Assembly (NCBI GenBank): GCA_910585955.1
Contig: CAJUGC010000004.1
Location: 95,191-159,190 of the forward strand
Direction: 5' to 3'
DNA: 64,000 nucleotides
DNA from: an uncultured Christensenella sp.
Lineage (GTDB): Bacteria > Bacillota > Clostridia > Christensenellales > Pumilibacteraceae
Shown in pieces: positions 1-8,921 of this stretch (the stretch's first letter is position 1; each line of letters begins with the position of its first letter). A program made the position numbers and the translations under genes. Below the pieces are notes generated by a model. The model saw nothing but the letters and a program-made list of their open reading frames with translations, did no database searches and was not told where the DNA came from.

Positions 1-433
1 CCGCGTACTTTTTGTAGAGCGGAGCGCGCTCGCGCTTTTGGGTCTCTATGCGGCTTTTGAGGTCGCCGCCCTTTATAAGGGGGCGCGTCGTGTCGCCTTG
101 AAGGCGTGCCGCTATGGTTTCCGTCTCGGCGTTTAACAGAACTACTATGCCTCGCTCTCTTATGTAGCTCATTGCGGGACTTAAAACCGCGCCGCCTCCG
201 AGCGCAATGACGGCGTTCTCCTTTCTCGACAGCTCGTACAAAATCTTACCTTCCTCGACGCGGAACATCGCTTCGCCGTAGCGCTCGAAAAATTCCGAAA
301 TCTTACCGAAGCGACTTTCGAAAAGCTCGTCGCTGTCGTAAAAGAGCTTCTTTTGTCTGTCCGCGAGCGTCTTGCCTATCGTCGTCTTGCCGACCCCCGC
401 CGATCCTATAAGAATTATATTCGTCTTTTCCAT
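1..433 (-). CDS. aroK: Shikimate kinase, C-terminus cut by window edge
   Basis: Phosphorylates shikimate with ATP to shikimate 3-phosphate in chorismate synthesis; cytosolic. The ATG at 433 lies one base past the aroQ stop codon, so translation is probably coupled. About 144 residues are readable before the left edge; the family is usually 160-175 residues, so only the tail is missing. Visible motifs are a P-loop GSAGVGKT (residues 10-17), the DSD motif (33-35) expected for Mg and shikimate binding, a GGG motif near residue 79 and a TRPL segment near 118 in the lid region. It is the last visible gene of the aro operon. Nothing looks damaged. Confidence 0.93.
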   Translation of the reverse strand, partial: MEKTNIILIGSAGVGKTTIGKTLADRQKKLFYDSDELFESRFGKISEFFERYGEAMFRVEEGKILYELSRKENAVIALGGGAVLSPAMSYIRERGIVVLLNAETETIAARLQGDTTRPLIKGGDLKSRIETQKRERAPLYKKYA

Positions 434-434
434 A

Positions 435-860
435 CTATTTTTTTGTATGCGCTACCGCCGCTCGTACGGCAAGCATATAGCTTTCTTTTCCGAAGCCCGC
501 GATCACGCCGTCTACGACGGGAGAAATCACGGAACGGGCGCGGAACTCCTCGCGCGCCTGCACGTTCGTAAGATGAACTTCGACTTTAAAGCAAGTCTTG
601 TCCTTTAGTGCGTCGGCGATCGCATAACTGTAGTGCGTATGCGCGCCCGCGTTTATTATTATCGCGTCGGCGTCGGTCATTTGAACCTTTTCGACTATCT
701 CGCCCTCGAAGTTCGATGTAAAAAATTCGGGAACCATTCCGAGCTCGCCGCACAGCTTTTTCGCCTCGCTCTCTATTTCGGCGAGCGTGACCGTGCCGTA
801 CTCCTTGCTTCTTTTTCCGAGCATATTGAGATTTACGCCGTTTATTATCAAGATTTTCAT
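435..860 (-). CDS. aroQ: Type II 3-dehydroquinate dehydratase
   Basis: Dehydrates 3-dehydroquinate to 3-dehydroshikimate (third shikimate step). At 141 residues it has the length of the small dodecameric type II enzymes. The N-terminus has the family signature INGVNLNMLGKR, with the flexible-loop Arg and the catalytic Tyr in SKEYG. Later come the conserved INAGAHTHYS and EVHLTN segments; the family usually has PGAYTHTS in the first of these, so the Tyr is replaced by His here. The start is supported by AAAGGAG eight bases upstream. It lies 16 bases after aroE and one base before aroK. Confidence 0.95.
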   Translation of the reverse strand: MKILIINGVNLNMLGKRSKEYGTVTLAEIESEAKKLCGELGMVPEFFTSNFEGEIVEKVQMTDADAIIINAGAHTHYSYAIADALKDKTCFKVEVHLTNVQAREEFRARSVISPVVDGVIAGFGKESYMLAVRAAVAHTKK

Positions 861-876
861 GGTTGTTTCTCCTTTT

Positions 877-1671
877 CTATTTCCCTACGATCCGCATTAC
901 CAGCCGCTTTATTTCCCTATAGTCCGCGTCCGTCAGATTTACGCCGAGAATGATCTCGTCGGCTTTCACCGCCTGATAAACGAGCATATCGAGTCCGTTC
1001 TTCGTACGCGCTCCCGCCGCCCTCATCTCCTTGAGAAAGTCGGTTTCGGGCGGGCTGTAGATAAGATCGTACGCATACTTTACGCTTTTTTTATCGAATT
1101 TTTCTACGAGCGAAGAAAGCGGATTGTCGCCATTTTTGAGTCCGCAGCTAGTGCAATTGATTATTGCCGCCGCACTCTCTCCACGCCATTCTCTTGCGCC
1201 CGTTTCTTGCAAAAGCGGTTTGAGCCTGTCCGCCGTGCGGTTGTGCGCATAAACCGCAAAGCCCGCGTCCTTAAGCGTTTTTACGACGACTTTCGCCGCG
1301 CCGCCCGCGCCGAGCACAAGTACGTTCTCTCCGAAGGTAAGGTCGCAGTCCTCATTGAAGCTGCGCAAAAAGCCGCTTCCGTCCGTATTGTAGCCGACTG
1401 CTTTTCCGCCCGTCATTGCAACGGTGTTGACCGCTCCGCAGCCGCTCTTGTCCTCGTCTATGAGCGGGATAATCATTTCCTTATACGGCTTCGTCACGTT
1501 AAAGCCGTCGAGGCTCTCGCGCATTCTCCTTACCGTTTCTTCGAGTTTTTCGTTCGATGTGTCGAACACGTCGTACGCCCCTTCGACTCCGAGATAGTCA
1601 AACGCCGCGCCGTGTACGAGCGGAGAGAGCGTATAGCTTATGCCGCTTCCCAAAAGTCCGAGTTTATACAT
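877..1671 (-). CDS. aroE: Shikimate dehydrogenase (NADP+)
   Basis: Reduces 3-dehydroshikimate to shikimate. The start is placed at the ATG at 1671 (MYKLGLLGSG), although the frame stays open further upstream, because this gives 264 residues, the usual family length, and an 8-base overlap with the end of aroA (ATGTATAA). The N-terminal substrate domain has SYTLSPLVHGAAF, FNVTKPYKE with the catalytic Lys, and an acidic patch. The NADP-binding part has VLGAGGAAKVV and a HNRT motif, where Arg contacts the cofactor phosphate. It is co-transcribed with aroA upstream and aroQ downstream. Confidence 0.94.
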   Translation of the reverse strand: MYKLGLLGSGISYTLSPLVHGAAFDYLGVEGAYDVFDTSNEKLEETVRRMRESLDGFNVTKPYKEMIIPLIDEDKSGCGAVNTVAMTGGKAVGYNTDGSGFLRSFNEDCDLTFGENVLVLGAGGAAKVVVKTLKDAGFAVYAHNRTADRLKPLLQETGAREWRGESAAAIINCTSCGLKNGDNPLSSLVEKFDKKSVKYAYDLIYSPPETDFLKEMRAAGARTKNGLDMLVYQAVKADEIILGVNLTDADYREIKRLVMRIVGK

Positions 1672-2926
1672 ATTTATCTCCGAAAAGACCCGTAAAAAAA
1701 TCGGGCCAACTGACGGCGCACGCTTCGCCTCCGATAAGAGTTCCGCCCCTTTCGGACAGCGCCATCGCAACGCTCATGGACATAGCGATGCGGTGATCGC
1801 CGCACGAGTCGACCTCGCCGCCGCCGGGGATATAGCCGCGCCCGTATATTCTCATTCCGTCCGCCGTGCCCTCCACCTCCACGCCGAGCGCACGAAGAGC
1901 GTTTACCGTCGTTTCTATGCGGTCGGTTTCCTTTACTTTGAGTTCCGCCGCGTCTTTTATTACGCTCTCGCCCTCGCAAAGAGCCGTTAAAACGGCGATA
2001 GTCGGAAGCTCATCTATGAGCCGCGGGATAAGCTCGCCGCCCACCGTGACGGGCTTATATACCTTTCCGCGCACGGTTATATCGGCAGTTTGCTCCGCCG
2101 CGCCGCGCACGTTTTCGATTTTTACTTCCGCCCCCATTGCTCTCAAGACCTCGAGAATGCCCGTGCGGGTCGGATTTATGCCTACGTTTTCGACGGTCGT
2201 TTTTCCGCCGTCAAGCCCCGCCGCAAACGCAAACGGATAGGCTGCGGACGAAATATCTCCGCACACATCTACGTCCGCCGAGTGAAGTTTGTTTCCGCCC
2301 TCGACGGTGACGTTTTTGCCGTCAACCGAAATTTTCGCGCCCATGGAGGCGAGCATTCTTTCGGTGTGATCGCGCGAGACGACCTTTTCGCGCACAGTGG
2401 TTTTGCCGCTTGCCATAAGCCCCGCAAGAAGCACGGCGCTCTTTACCTGCGCCGAATTTACCGGCATATCGTAGTCTATGCCTCGTAGCTTCGCGCCCGT
2501 TATCGAAAGCGGAGCGCAACCGTTCGATCCGCTTATCTTTGCGCCCATGAGAGAGAGCGGCGCAATTACTCTGTTCATCGGTCTGAGCGACAGACTTTCG
2601 TCTCCCTTGATCGTAAAGCGACCTTCGACGGGCGCAAGCAAACCGCCGAGAAGCCGCATGGTCGTACCCGAGTTGCCGGCGTCGAGCATAGCCGACTTTT
2701 CGGTAATACCGCCCTTTACTATACGAATGCTTTTGCCCACTTCTATTTCGGCTCCGAGTCTGCGCATACAGTCTATCGTAGACAGGCAGTCGGCGGAAAT
2801 GAGCGGATTCCGTATTTCGGCGCGGTCTGCAAAAGCCGCGTTGAACATGACGGCTCTGTGCGTGACGCTCTTGTCGGGCTTGCAGATTATTCGGCGGTCG
2901 AACGCTTTTACAGGTTTGATATCCAC
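1664..2926 (-). CDS. aroA: 3-phosphoshikimate 1-carboxyvinyltransferase (EPSP synthase)
   Basis: Transfers the enolpyruvyl group of PEP to shikimate 3-phosphate. It has 420 residues and starts with GTG; AAAGGAG eight bases upstream decides this start, and the first 19 bases overlap the end of aroB. Family motifs are visible: KPDKSVTHRA near the N-terminus (Thr where most homologues have Ser), DAGNSGTTMRLL, GDESLSLRPM and, near the C-terminus, LKVKETDRI and DHRIAMS. Sitting between aroB and aroE in an overlapping gene series, it is a biosynthetic operon member. Glyphosate sensitivity cannot be judged from this reading. Confidence 0.95.
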   Translation of the reverse strand: MDIKPVKAFDRRIICKPDKSVTHRAVMFNAAFADRAEIRNPLISADCLSTIDCMRRLGAEIEVGKSIRIVKGGITEKSAMLDAGNSGTTMRLLGGLLAPVEGRFTIKGDESLSLRPMNRVIAPLSLMGAKISGSNGCAPLSITGAKLRGIDYDMPVNSAQVKSAVLLAGLMASGKTTVREKVVSRDHTERMLASMGAKISVDGKNVTVEGGNKLHSADVDVCGDISSAAYPFAFAAGLDGGKTTVENVGINPTRTGILEVLRAMGAEVKIENVRGAAEQTADITVRGKVYKPVTVGGELIPRLIDELPTIAVLTALCEGESVIKDAAELKVKETDRIETTVNALRALGVEVEGTADGMRIYGRGYIPGGGEVDSCGDHRIAMSMSVAMALSERGGTLIGGEACAVSWPDFFTGLFGDKYV

Positions 2927-3915
2927 TCGTCCAACTCCTTTGCAAGCTCCTCTTTGGCAAGATACACTTCGCTCGTTCTATGATTTTCGGCGAGCATCAA
3001 GGAAATTTTACCGCCGACGTTTTTCTTGTCGGCTTGCGCCGCTTCGGCAACCTTTTCGCCGCCGTAAGACGAAATCAGCCTTTTAAAGTTCGGCGCGAGC
3101 TTTTCCGCTTCGCCCCTTATAAAGTCTGCCGTCCCGCCGCTTATCTTACCGAGCGCCTTTCCCACGCCCGATTCGGCGGCAAGTCCGACTGCCACATACT
3201 CGCCGTGACTCAATCGATGATCATCGAGATATTCGAGCGCGTGACCCACGGTGTGTCCGAGATTGAGAATTTTCCGCTTGCCGCCCTCTTTGAAGTCCTC
3301 GTTTACCACGCTTTCCTTAAAGCGGGCACAGGCGCTTACAAACGGATAATAATCTGTCTCGGCGTCCTTTTTTTCGCTTAGCGCGTTCCACTCCGCTTGC
3401 GCAGTCTCGTCCAAAAGAGCGGTTTTGAATCCCTCTCCCAATCCGCAGAGAATTTCTCTTTTCGGAAGCGTCTTTATAAAGTCCGTGCAAATACGGACTT
3501 TTTTTGGAAGATGGAACGCTCCCACCATATTTTTATAGCCCTTTAAATCCACTCCCGTCTTACCGCCTATAGAGGAATCGAGTTGAGCAAGGAGAGTCGT
3601 AGGCACGTTTATCCACTCTACGCCGCGCATATAGACAGCCGCCGCAAAACCGCCGAGATCGCCTACAACGCCGCCGCCGACGGCGACAAGCGCGCTCTTC
3701 CTGTCGAGACGCGCCGTTGCCATTTCGGCAAGCACCCGCCCCGCGTTTTCGAGCGTCTTAAAATCCTCGCCGTGCTCCGTAACGCAGACGTGCGCCGCAG
3801 AGCCGAACAGCGACGGATAGAGGGAATACACATTGTCGTCCGTAAGAACGAACTTTCCCTTCAGCAGTTCGTATATATCGCCGAAAGAGCGGGTCATGTG
3901 GATTTCAGAGTTCAT
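2908..3915 (-). CDS. aroB: 3-dehydroquinate synthase
   Basis: Cyclises DAHP to 3-dehydroquinate using NAD+ and a divalent metal. The start at 3915 (MNSEIHMTRS) is chosen because it overlaps the aroC stop in an ATGA; the frame open further upstream is antisense-like sequence inside aroC. The product has 335 residues, slightly short for the family. Visible signatures are VGGGVVGDLGGFAAA, PTTLLAQLDSSIGGKTGVD, NMVGAFH and the metal-ligand region LNLGHTVGHALE. It overlaps aroA by 19 bases. Confidence 0.95.
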   Translation of the reverse strand: MNSEIHMTRSFGDIYELLKGKFVLTDDNVYSLYPSLFGSAAHVCVTEHGEDFKTLENAGRVLAEMATARLDRKSALVAVGGGVVGDLGGFAAAVYMRGVEWINVPTTLLAQLDSSIGGKTGVDLKGYKNMVGAFHLPKKVRICTDFIKTLPKREILCGLGEGFKTALLDETAQAEWNALSEKKDAETDYYPFVSACARFKESVVNEDFKEGGKRKILNLGHTVGHALEYLDDHRLSHGEYVAVGLAAESGVGKALGKISGGTADFIRGEAEKLAPNFKRLISSYGGEKVAEAAQADKKNVGGKISLMLAENHRTSEVYLAKEELAKELDEWISNL

Positions 3916-5072
3916 TTTTTCAGCCTTATCGTTTTTGCACGCAAACGCAGTCTGCCGACCGCCTCGCGAACATCGTCCATTGTGTCGCCGCCCGTTACTC
4001 GCAGAAGTTCGTCCGCAAGAACGCACGCAACCGCATTTTCGAGTACAACCGCCGCCGCAGGCACGGCGCACACGTCGCTGCGCTCGCCGTCCGCAATCGT
4101 CGCTTCACCGCTTCTTATATCCACCGTACATAGCCCGCTTTTGAGCGTCGGAATAGGCTTCATGACGGCGCGCAATACTATCTGCTCCCCGTTGGACATT
4201 CCGCCCTCTATGCCGCCCGCATGGTTGGTCTTACGCTCGTACCCGTCGCCGTGCGGATATATCTCGTCGCCCGTCTCGCTTCCTTTGAGACTGCCGCGGG
4301 CATAGTCGCCGACCTCGACCGCTTTTATTGCCTGCACTCCGAGCGCGGCGCCCGCAAGCAGACCGTCGAGCCGTCTGTCGCTTTGGACGTAACTGCCGAC
4401 GCAAGCGGGGAAACCGTCTACTACTACTTCTATTTCGCCTCCGAGCGTATCTCCGCGGCTCTTTGCGTCGTCTATCGCCTCACGCATTTTTTTTGCCGCT
4501 TCGCCGTCCATGGAGCGCACGTCGCACCCGTCAGCGACTTTTATAAGTTCTTTTGCAGTATAGCTCTTGTCCTCGGCGCGCACGTCGCCTATCCTTAAAA
4601 CGTGCGAGCCTATTTCGACGCCTACGGTTTTTAAGAGCGCTCTGCATACCGCTCCCACGCCTACGCGAGCCGCAGTCTCGCGCGCCGACGAGCGTTCCAA
4701 GACGTTTCTCGCGTCGTCGAAACCGTATTTTTTACAGCCCACGAAATCCGCGTGTCCGGGACGAACCGCCGTCACTTTGCGCCTTTCTGAAACGTCTTCG
4801 AAAGCGCCCATCACGTCCGTCCATGCCTCATGGTCGCGGTTGCGAATGAGAAAGGCGACGGGCGAACCGAGCGTCTTGCCGCCGCGGACTCCCGCTATGA
4901 ATTCGGCTTTATCGCTCTCTATCTTCATTCTGCCGCCCCTGCCGTAGCCTGCCTGTCTGCGGGCAAGCTCGCCGTTTATTTCCGCTTCGTCGAGAACCAA
5001 ACCCGACGGCAATCCCTCGATGATGGCGCATAACGCTTTTCCGTGCGATTCTCCCGCCGTCAGGTATCTCAT
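3912..5072 (-). CDS. aroC: Chorismate synthase
   Basis: Converts EPSP to chorismate, the branch point to aromatic amino acids and folate; needs reduced FMN. It has 386 residues, normal for the family. Signatures are the N-terminal TAGESHGKAL, RRQAGYGRGGRM, the Ser-Ala-Arg-Glu-Thr segment (SSARETAARV), GGIEGGMSNG and, near the C-terminus, a threonine/aspartate-rich stretch before DDVRE. It overlaps tyrA upstream and aroB downstream by ATGA four-base junctions, the tightest spacing in the operon, which suggests coupled translation. Confidence 0.96.
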   Translation of the reverse strand: MRYLTAGESHGKALCAIIEGLPSGLVLDEAEINGELARRQAGYGRGGRMKIESDKAEFIAGVRGGKTLGSPVAFLIRNRDHEAWTDVMGAFEDVSERRKVTAVRPGHADFVGCKKYGFDDARNVLERSSARETAARVGVGAVCRALLKTVGVEIGSHVLRIGDVRAEDKSYTAKELIKVADGCDVRSMDGEAAKKMREAIDDAKSRGDTLGGEIEVVVDGFPACVGSYVQSDRRLDGLLAGAALGVQAIKAVEVGDYARGSLKGSETGDEIYPHGDGYERKTNHAGGIEGGMSNGEQIVLRAVMKPIPTLKSGLCTVDIRSGEATIADGERSDVCAVPAAAVVLENAVACVLADELLRVTGGDTMDDVREAVGRLRLRAKTIRLKK

Positions 5073-6091
5073 ATATAGTCGTTCTCCTTCAGAAGTTCCT
5101 TAGCCTGTTCGTAATCGGAAAGCTTGCGAAAACCGAGGCGCAGCGCTCCGCCCACGCCCTCGCGTGAATTATCTATTCGTATGCTTTTTAAATCAAGTCC
5201 GCGCTTTCCGATAAGCGTAGCGATCTTTCCGACCGCGCCCACCTCGTCGCGTACGGGAACATAGATCTCGTACTCGCTTCTGTAACGTCTGCCCGTCATC
5301 AGGCCGTCTCTTCTTCTCCTGCCGTCCGAGAAATACGCGCGCACCCTCACGCCGTTGTCCTCTTCTATATAGGCGCGTAACTTTTTGAACTCGGCTTCGA
5401 ACGCGTCCATGGATTTCAAGACGTTCTCGCGATTGGCTTTCGAAACGGCAAGCCAAAAGTCCGGTGCGCTCGAAGCTATGCGGGTCGTATCGAGAAAGCC
5501 GCCGGAGGCAAGCTCGCCGTAGTTGTCTCTTTTGGCAAGCACCGTGTTGACGAGCGCATAAGCAACCATGTGCGGCAAGTGACTGACCTCCGCAACCGCT
5601 CTGTCGTGCTCCTCGCTCGTCATGTATACGGGGCGCGCGCCCGTCTCTGCGACCGCTTGCGCAACCGTCTTGACATCCTCGCTGTCTTTATCTCCCGTGA
5701 GGATCCAAAACGCGTTTTCGAACATCTCCTTAAACGCCGCCCGAGCGCCGCTCTGCTCGCTGCCCGCCATGGGATGACCGCCGACAAATCGTGCGGGCAT
5801 ATCGGAAAAACAGCCCTTAACGGAAGCTGTGTCGGTTATGACGGCGTCGTCGCCGACGACGAGCGCGACCTGACGTACCGTGCGCTCCACCGCGCTTATC
5901 GGCACGCAGACGAATACGATCTTCGCTCCGCGCAGGCTCGCAAGCCCCTGTTCGCTTATTATGTCGTTTTCGAGACAGTAAGCGACTGTTTCGCGATTGC
6001 TGTCAACGCCGGATATAACGTACTTTCCATGAAGCGCACGGGCTATCGAACAGCCGATAAGCCCCAAACCGACTACGCCTATTTTTTCCAT
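5069..6091 (-). CDS. tyrA: Prephenate dehydrogenase with C-terminal ACT domain
   Basis: Oxidatively decarboxylates prephenate to 4-hydroxyphenylpyruvate for tyrosine synthesis. The 340 residues begin with a dinucleotide-binding GLGLIGCSIA (8-17) and contain DTASVKG, the substrate-binding GGHPMAGSE and an SHLPH motif. Residues from about 265 to the end (EYEIYVPVRDEVGAVGKIATLIG) form an ACT domain, which in this family usually mediates tyrosine feedback inhibition. AGGAG lies six bases before the ATG. It follows the DUF2207 gene by 21 bases and overlaps aroC by four. Confidence 0.93.
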   Translation of the reverse strand: MEKIGVVGLGLIGCSIARALHGKYVISGVDSNRETVAYCLENDIISEQGLASLRGAKIVFVCVPISAVERTVRQVALVVGDDAVITDTASVKGCFSDMPARFVGGHPMAGSEQSGARAAFKEMFENAFWILTGDKDSEDVKTVAQAVAETGARPVYMTSEEHDRAVAEVSHLPHMVAYALVNTVLAKRDNYGELASGGFLDTTRIASSAPDFWLAVSKANRENVLKSMDAFEAEFKKLRAYIEEDNGVRVRAYFSDGRRRRDGLMTGRRYRSEYEIYVPVRDEVGAVGKIATLIGKRGLDLKSIRIDNSREGVGGALRLGFRKLSDYEQAKELLKENDYI

Positions 6092-6112
6092 TTGCGTTCT
6101 CCTATAGTGTTC

Positions 6113-8035
6113 TTACCAACGAGACGATCCGCCGCCGCCGAAGCCGCCGCCCGAAAAGCCTCCTCCGCTTCCGCCCGAAAAACCGCCGCCGCCTGACGAA
6201 CCGCTACTGCTCGGACGAGAGGACATGACTTGTCTGCAACGATTGTTCGTGCTGTTGTATATCCTGTTGAAGTATGCGATAGCGAATACGTCGCCCACGC
6301 CCATTCTGTAGTACGAAGGCGGCTCTATCGTAAGTCCTTCGAACTTATCCTGCCAAATCTTCGACACGCCGAGCACATTCGCATAAGGAAGTATATCGTA
6401 ATAATACTGCGGATCTTCTTTCAAAAGAAGCTCGAGCTTATCTTTTTCCGCAAGGCGCAAAAAGTCTCTGAAACCGATAAGTTCGCCGAGCTTATCGTTG
6501 TAATACTTCGTCCTGCGAGCAAGGAACGGCGCGACGAGAGCCGTAAGCGCACAGAATATGCCTACGGGAATCTTTTGCCAAAGCGACAGCACATCGCTCG
6601 GCAAAATGACGAGAAGCAGCGTTGTCGATACCGCGGCAAGCAACAGATAACAGACGAATACGCCTATGCGGATCGAACTTCTCATTTTGAAATAGTTATG
6701 CTTTAAATACGTCCCTATAAGGTATAGCAAGACGGCGGGCACGAAAGCGAACGCTCCCATAGCCGAGAGCCAACCGTATGCGGAAATACCGAAGTAACCG
6801 AAAAATACGAACGCCGTCGCCACAAGCGCCGAAAGCGCCGCAAACACGAGCGCGAGCGTGTTATACGAATTCTCGTACAACTTGCCCTTGCGCGACTCGT
6901 TGGAAACTGCGGACTGCGCGGCGTTTATATGTCTGTAGAAATTATTTTCGAGATAGGACAGCATGACATACTTTTCGCCCGTCTCCTCGTCGTCCTCGGC
7001 GAGAGCGAACAACTTTCGGAACAGATGCTTTTCGTAAGCGGGCGCCAGATCGTCGAGCGGCTTTTTGTAGATGAAGCGAGTGTCGCCCTTTACGTCCTCT
7101 ATTTCGAGACAGCCCTTAGACGCCCAGAAGAAAATGAGCGAGGTGACGTCCTCTGCCGAGCATGAATTGTCTATGAGCACTCCGACTTCCGCAGGAGAAA
7201 GTTCCCTGCCGTTGTTACCCTTAGGAGGATAGAAGTTTACCACCGCAAGCGGCTTGGGCTGTCTGCTCTTCAAAAACCATACGACAGCCGTCGTACCGAA
7301 AAGCGCAATGCCGACTATCCAAGCGACGAGCGCGAAAACGTCGAGAGGCTTTTTCAAAGTTCCGTCGGGAAGAGAGACGTCGAGCGTAAGTCCCTCGAAG
7401 GGCATAAGTCCGCCGTCGCCGTTAAGCGAAATGTCGATCCTCTTTCTATCGGAAGAAAAAGCAACAGAAGCTCTGTCCTTGTCGCCGCTTTCTCCTTTCT
7501 TGCCGACGTAGACGAAAGCCTCTTCGGACTCCTCGACCGCCGCGGGAAGAGCGACGGAAACCGAAACTTTTTCGAGCGCCATGTTATAGCCCGTGCCTAT
7601 GAAGTTGTAGTAAAGCCTGTCGCCTATATCGCCGGGAATCGTGACCGTGTACTTTATTATATAGCTCTTTTCGTAGTTTACATAGGTCTTATACTCCGAA
7701 CCTATGCGCACGGCAAGATATCCTCCGTCGTGCGAAAACTCCGCGTCGTCTCCGTCTACGGATATATTCGTGTATCTCTCGCCCGAATTCGTCGGAAGAT
7801 AACGATAAAAGCCGTGAGAACGAAGCCTGTAGTATATGGTCATGTTTTCCGTGACGTCTATCGTATAGTCGTCGTTTACAATCGCAGAAACATTCATGGA
7901 GCGCGTGACGTAACCGTCATCTGCCGTAAGCGTATCGTCTCCGATAAATTCGCAACCTACGGAAAAGACCGCGATCAAAGCGAAAACCGCCGCAGCCGTC
8001 GCGACAAAAAGAGTTTTTCTCAATCTGCCAATCAT
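6113..8035 (-). CDS. DUF2207-type membrane protein with glycine-rich tail
   Basis: A 640-residue protein with an N-terminal signal or membrane segment ending in SVGC, a possible lipobox with Cys near 28. An extracytoplasmic beta-rich domain follows (about 35-225), then a transmembrane helix (DVFALVAWIVGIALFGTTAVVWFL), a cytoplasmic winged-helix-like stretch beginning ELSPAEVGVLID, and two further membrane regions. The last ~30 residues are almost only Gly, Ser and Phe. This layout matches the DUF2207 family, whose function is not established. It follows lemA by four bases; LemA and DUF2207 genes often pair. Co-transcription with tyrA is likely from the 21-base gap, but no functional link to aromatic synthesis is evident. 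Confidence 0.82.
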   Translation of the reverse strand: MIGRLRKTLFVATAAAVFALIAVFSVGCEFIGDDTLTADDGYVTRSMNVSAIVNDDYTIDVTENMTIYYRLRSHGFYRYLPTNSGERYTNISVDGDDAEFSHDGGYLAVRIGSEYKTYVNYEKSYIIKYTVTIPGDIGDRLYYNFIGTGYNMALEKVSVSVALPAAVEESEEAFVYVGKKGESGDKDRASVAFSSDRKRIDISLNGDGGLMPFEGLTLDVSLPDGTLKKPLDVFALVAWIVGIALFGTTAVVWFLKSRQPKPLAVVNFYPPKGNNGRELSPAEVGVLIDNSCSAEDVTSLIFFWASKGCLEIEDVKGDTRFIYKKPLDDLAPAYEKHLFRKLFALAEDDEETGEKYVMLSYLENNFYRHINAAQSAVSNESRKGKLYENSYNTLALVFAALSALVATAFVFFGYFGISAYGWLSAMGAFAFVPAVLLYLIGTYLKHNYFKMRSSIRIGVFVCYLLLAAVSTTLLLVILPSDVLSLWQKIPVGIFCALTALVAPFLARRTKYYNDKLGELIGFRDFLRLAEKDKLELLLKEDPQYYYDILPYANVLGVSKIWQDKFEGLTIEPPSYYRMGVGDVFAIAYFNRIYNSTNNRCRQVMSSRPSSSGSSGGGGFSGGSGGGFSGGGFGGGGSSRW

Positions 8036-8039
8036 TGTA

Positions 8040-8639
8040 TCAGAACTCCACTTTCACAGCCGAGCGCTCGGCCTCGGAATCAAGCTCGAAATACGGCTTT
8101 TTTGCAAGTCTCATTCTTCCTGCGACGATGCTCGACGGGAACACCATTATGGCGTTGTTGTACTCGCGCACGTTCGCATTATAATACTTGCGCGCATTCG
8201 CGAGATCGCCCTCGATATTTTTCAGCTGAGCAGACAGTTCGAGGAAATTTACGTTTGCTTTAAGGTCGGGATAGCGTTCGACCGTAAAGTTCATGAGCGT
8301 CTTGAGTTCGCTCGACAAAGCTTTCTCGGCAGCTATCTTCTCCTCGGGCGTTGCCGCCAGAGCCGCCGTGTTGCGCGCCTCTATGACTTTCGTCAGCGTG
8401 TCCTGCTCGTGAGCCGCATAGCCCTTGACGGTATTTACGAGATTGGGAATCAGATCGTATCTCTTTTTGAGATAGACGTCTATAGTAGACCAACTCTCCT
8501 CCGTGCGGTTGACCGTGCGCACAAGACCGTTTTTGAGACAGATGTAGACAATAAACAGAATGATTATCAACAGGGCGACTGCGCCTGCTACGATACCGCC
8601 TATTGCCACACCCGAAAGCGCAAGCAGATTTGCATACAT
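8040..8639 (-). CDS. lemA: LemA family protein
   Basis: A 199-residue protein with one N-terminal transmembrane helix (VAIGGIVAGAVALLIIILFIVYICL) and the LemA core: NRTEESWSTIDVYLKKRYDLIPNLVNTVKGYAAHE, then helical segments containing ERYPDLKAN and a C-terminal NNAIMVFPSSIVA. The family forms helical bundles exposed beyond the membrane; its biochemical role is not settled. GGAGG lies nine bases before the ATG, and a good SigA promoter is at 8675-8703. It is the first gene of the unit that continues through DUF2207 into the aro genes. Confidence 0.92.
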   Translation of the reverse strand: MYANLLALSGVAIGGIVAGAVALLIIILFIVYICLKNGLVRTVNRTEESWSTIDVYLKKRYDLIPNLVNTVKGYAAHEQDTLTKVIEARNTAALAATPEEKIAAEKALSSELKTLMNFTVERYPDLKANVNFLELSAQLKNIEGDLANARKYYNANVREYNNAIMVFPSSIVAGRMRLAKKPYFELDSEAERSAVKVEF

Positions 8640-8674
8640 TACCTGTTACCTCCGTGATACAAGATTACAGTATA

Positions 8675-8703
8675 AGTATATCACATACCGCTGCGGAAAT
8701 CAA
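8675..8703 (-). promoter_or_regulatory. SigA promoter of the lemA unit
   Basis: On the minus strand TTGATT, a 17-base spacer and TATACT, with TG one base before the -10 (extended -10). The predicted transcript starts about 30 bases before the lemA ATG. No other clear promoter is seen before tyrA, so the aro genes may depend on read-through from here. Confidence 0.7.
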
Positions 8704-8848
8704 CCGAAAAATAATAAATATATAGGACATTCTCCCGAAGGATGATCTCCGACGCGCGCTATCATGCTTAATCAGCCGCAATAGGCGCGTCAAAGCAGAC
8801 GATTTCCAACTCCGCGTTTTTCAAACCTTTTAAGCAAAATTTTTCCGC

Positions 8849-8876
8849 AAAAAAAAGCAAACCGTTTCCGATCTGC
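8849..8876 (-). terminator. Intrinsic terminator after the cwlD-like gene
   Basis: On the minus strand GCAGATCG, a GAAA tetraloop and CGGTTTGC (8-bp stem with two G-T pairs) are followed by eight T. A run of T on the plus side lets it work in both directions. It separates the amidase gene from the lemA promoter. Confidence 0.8.
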
Positions 8877-8921
8877 TTTTTTGATAATGCGATCATCGCC
8901 GCCGCTTGTCGCAAATATTTT

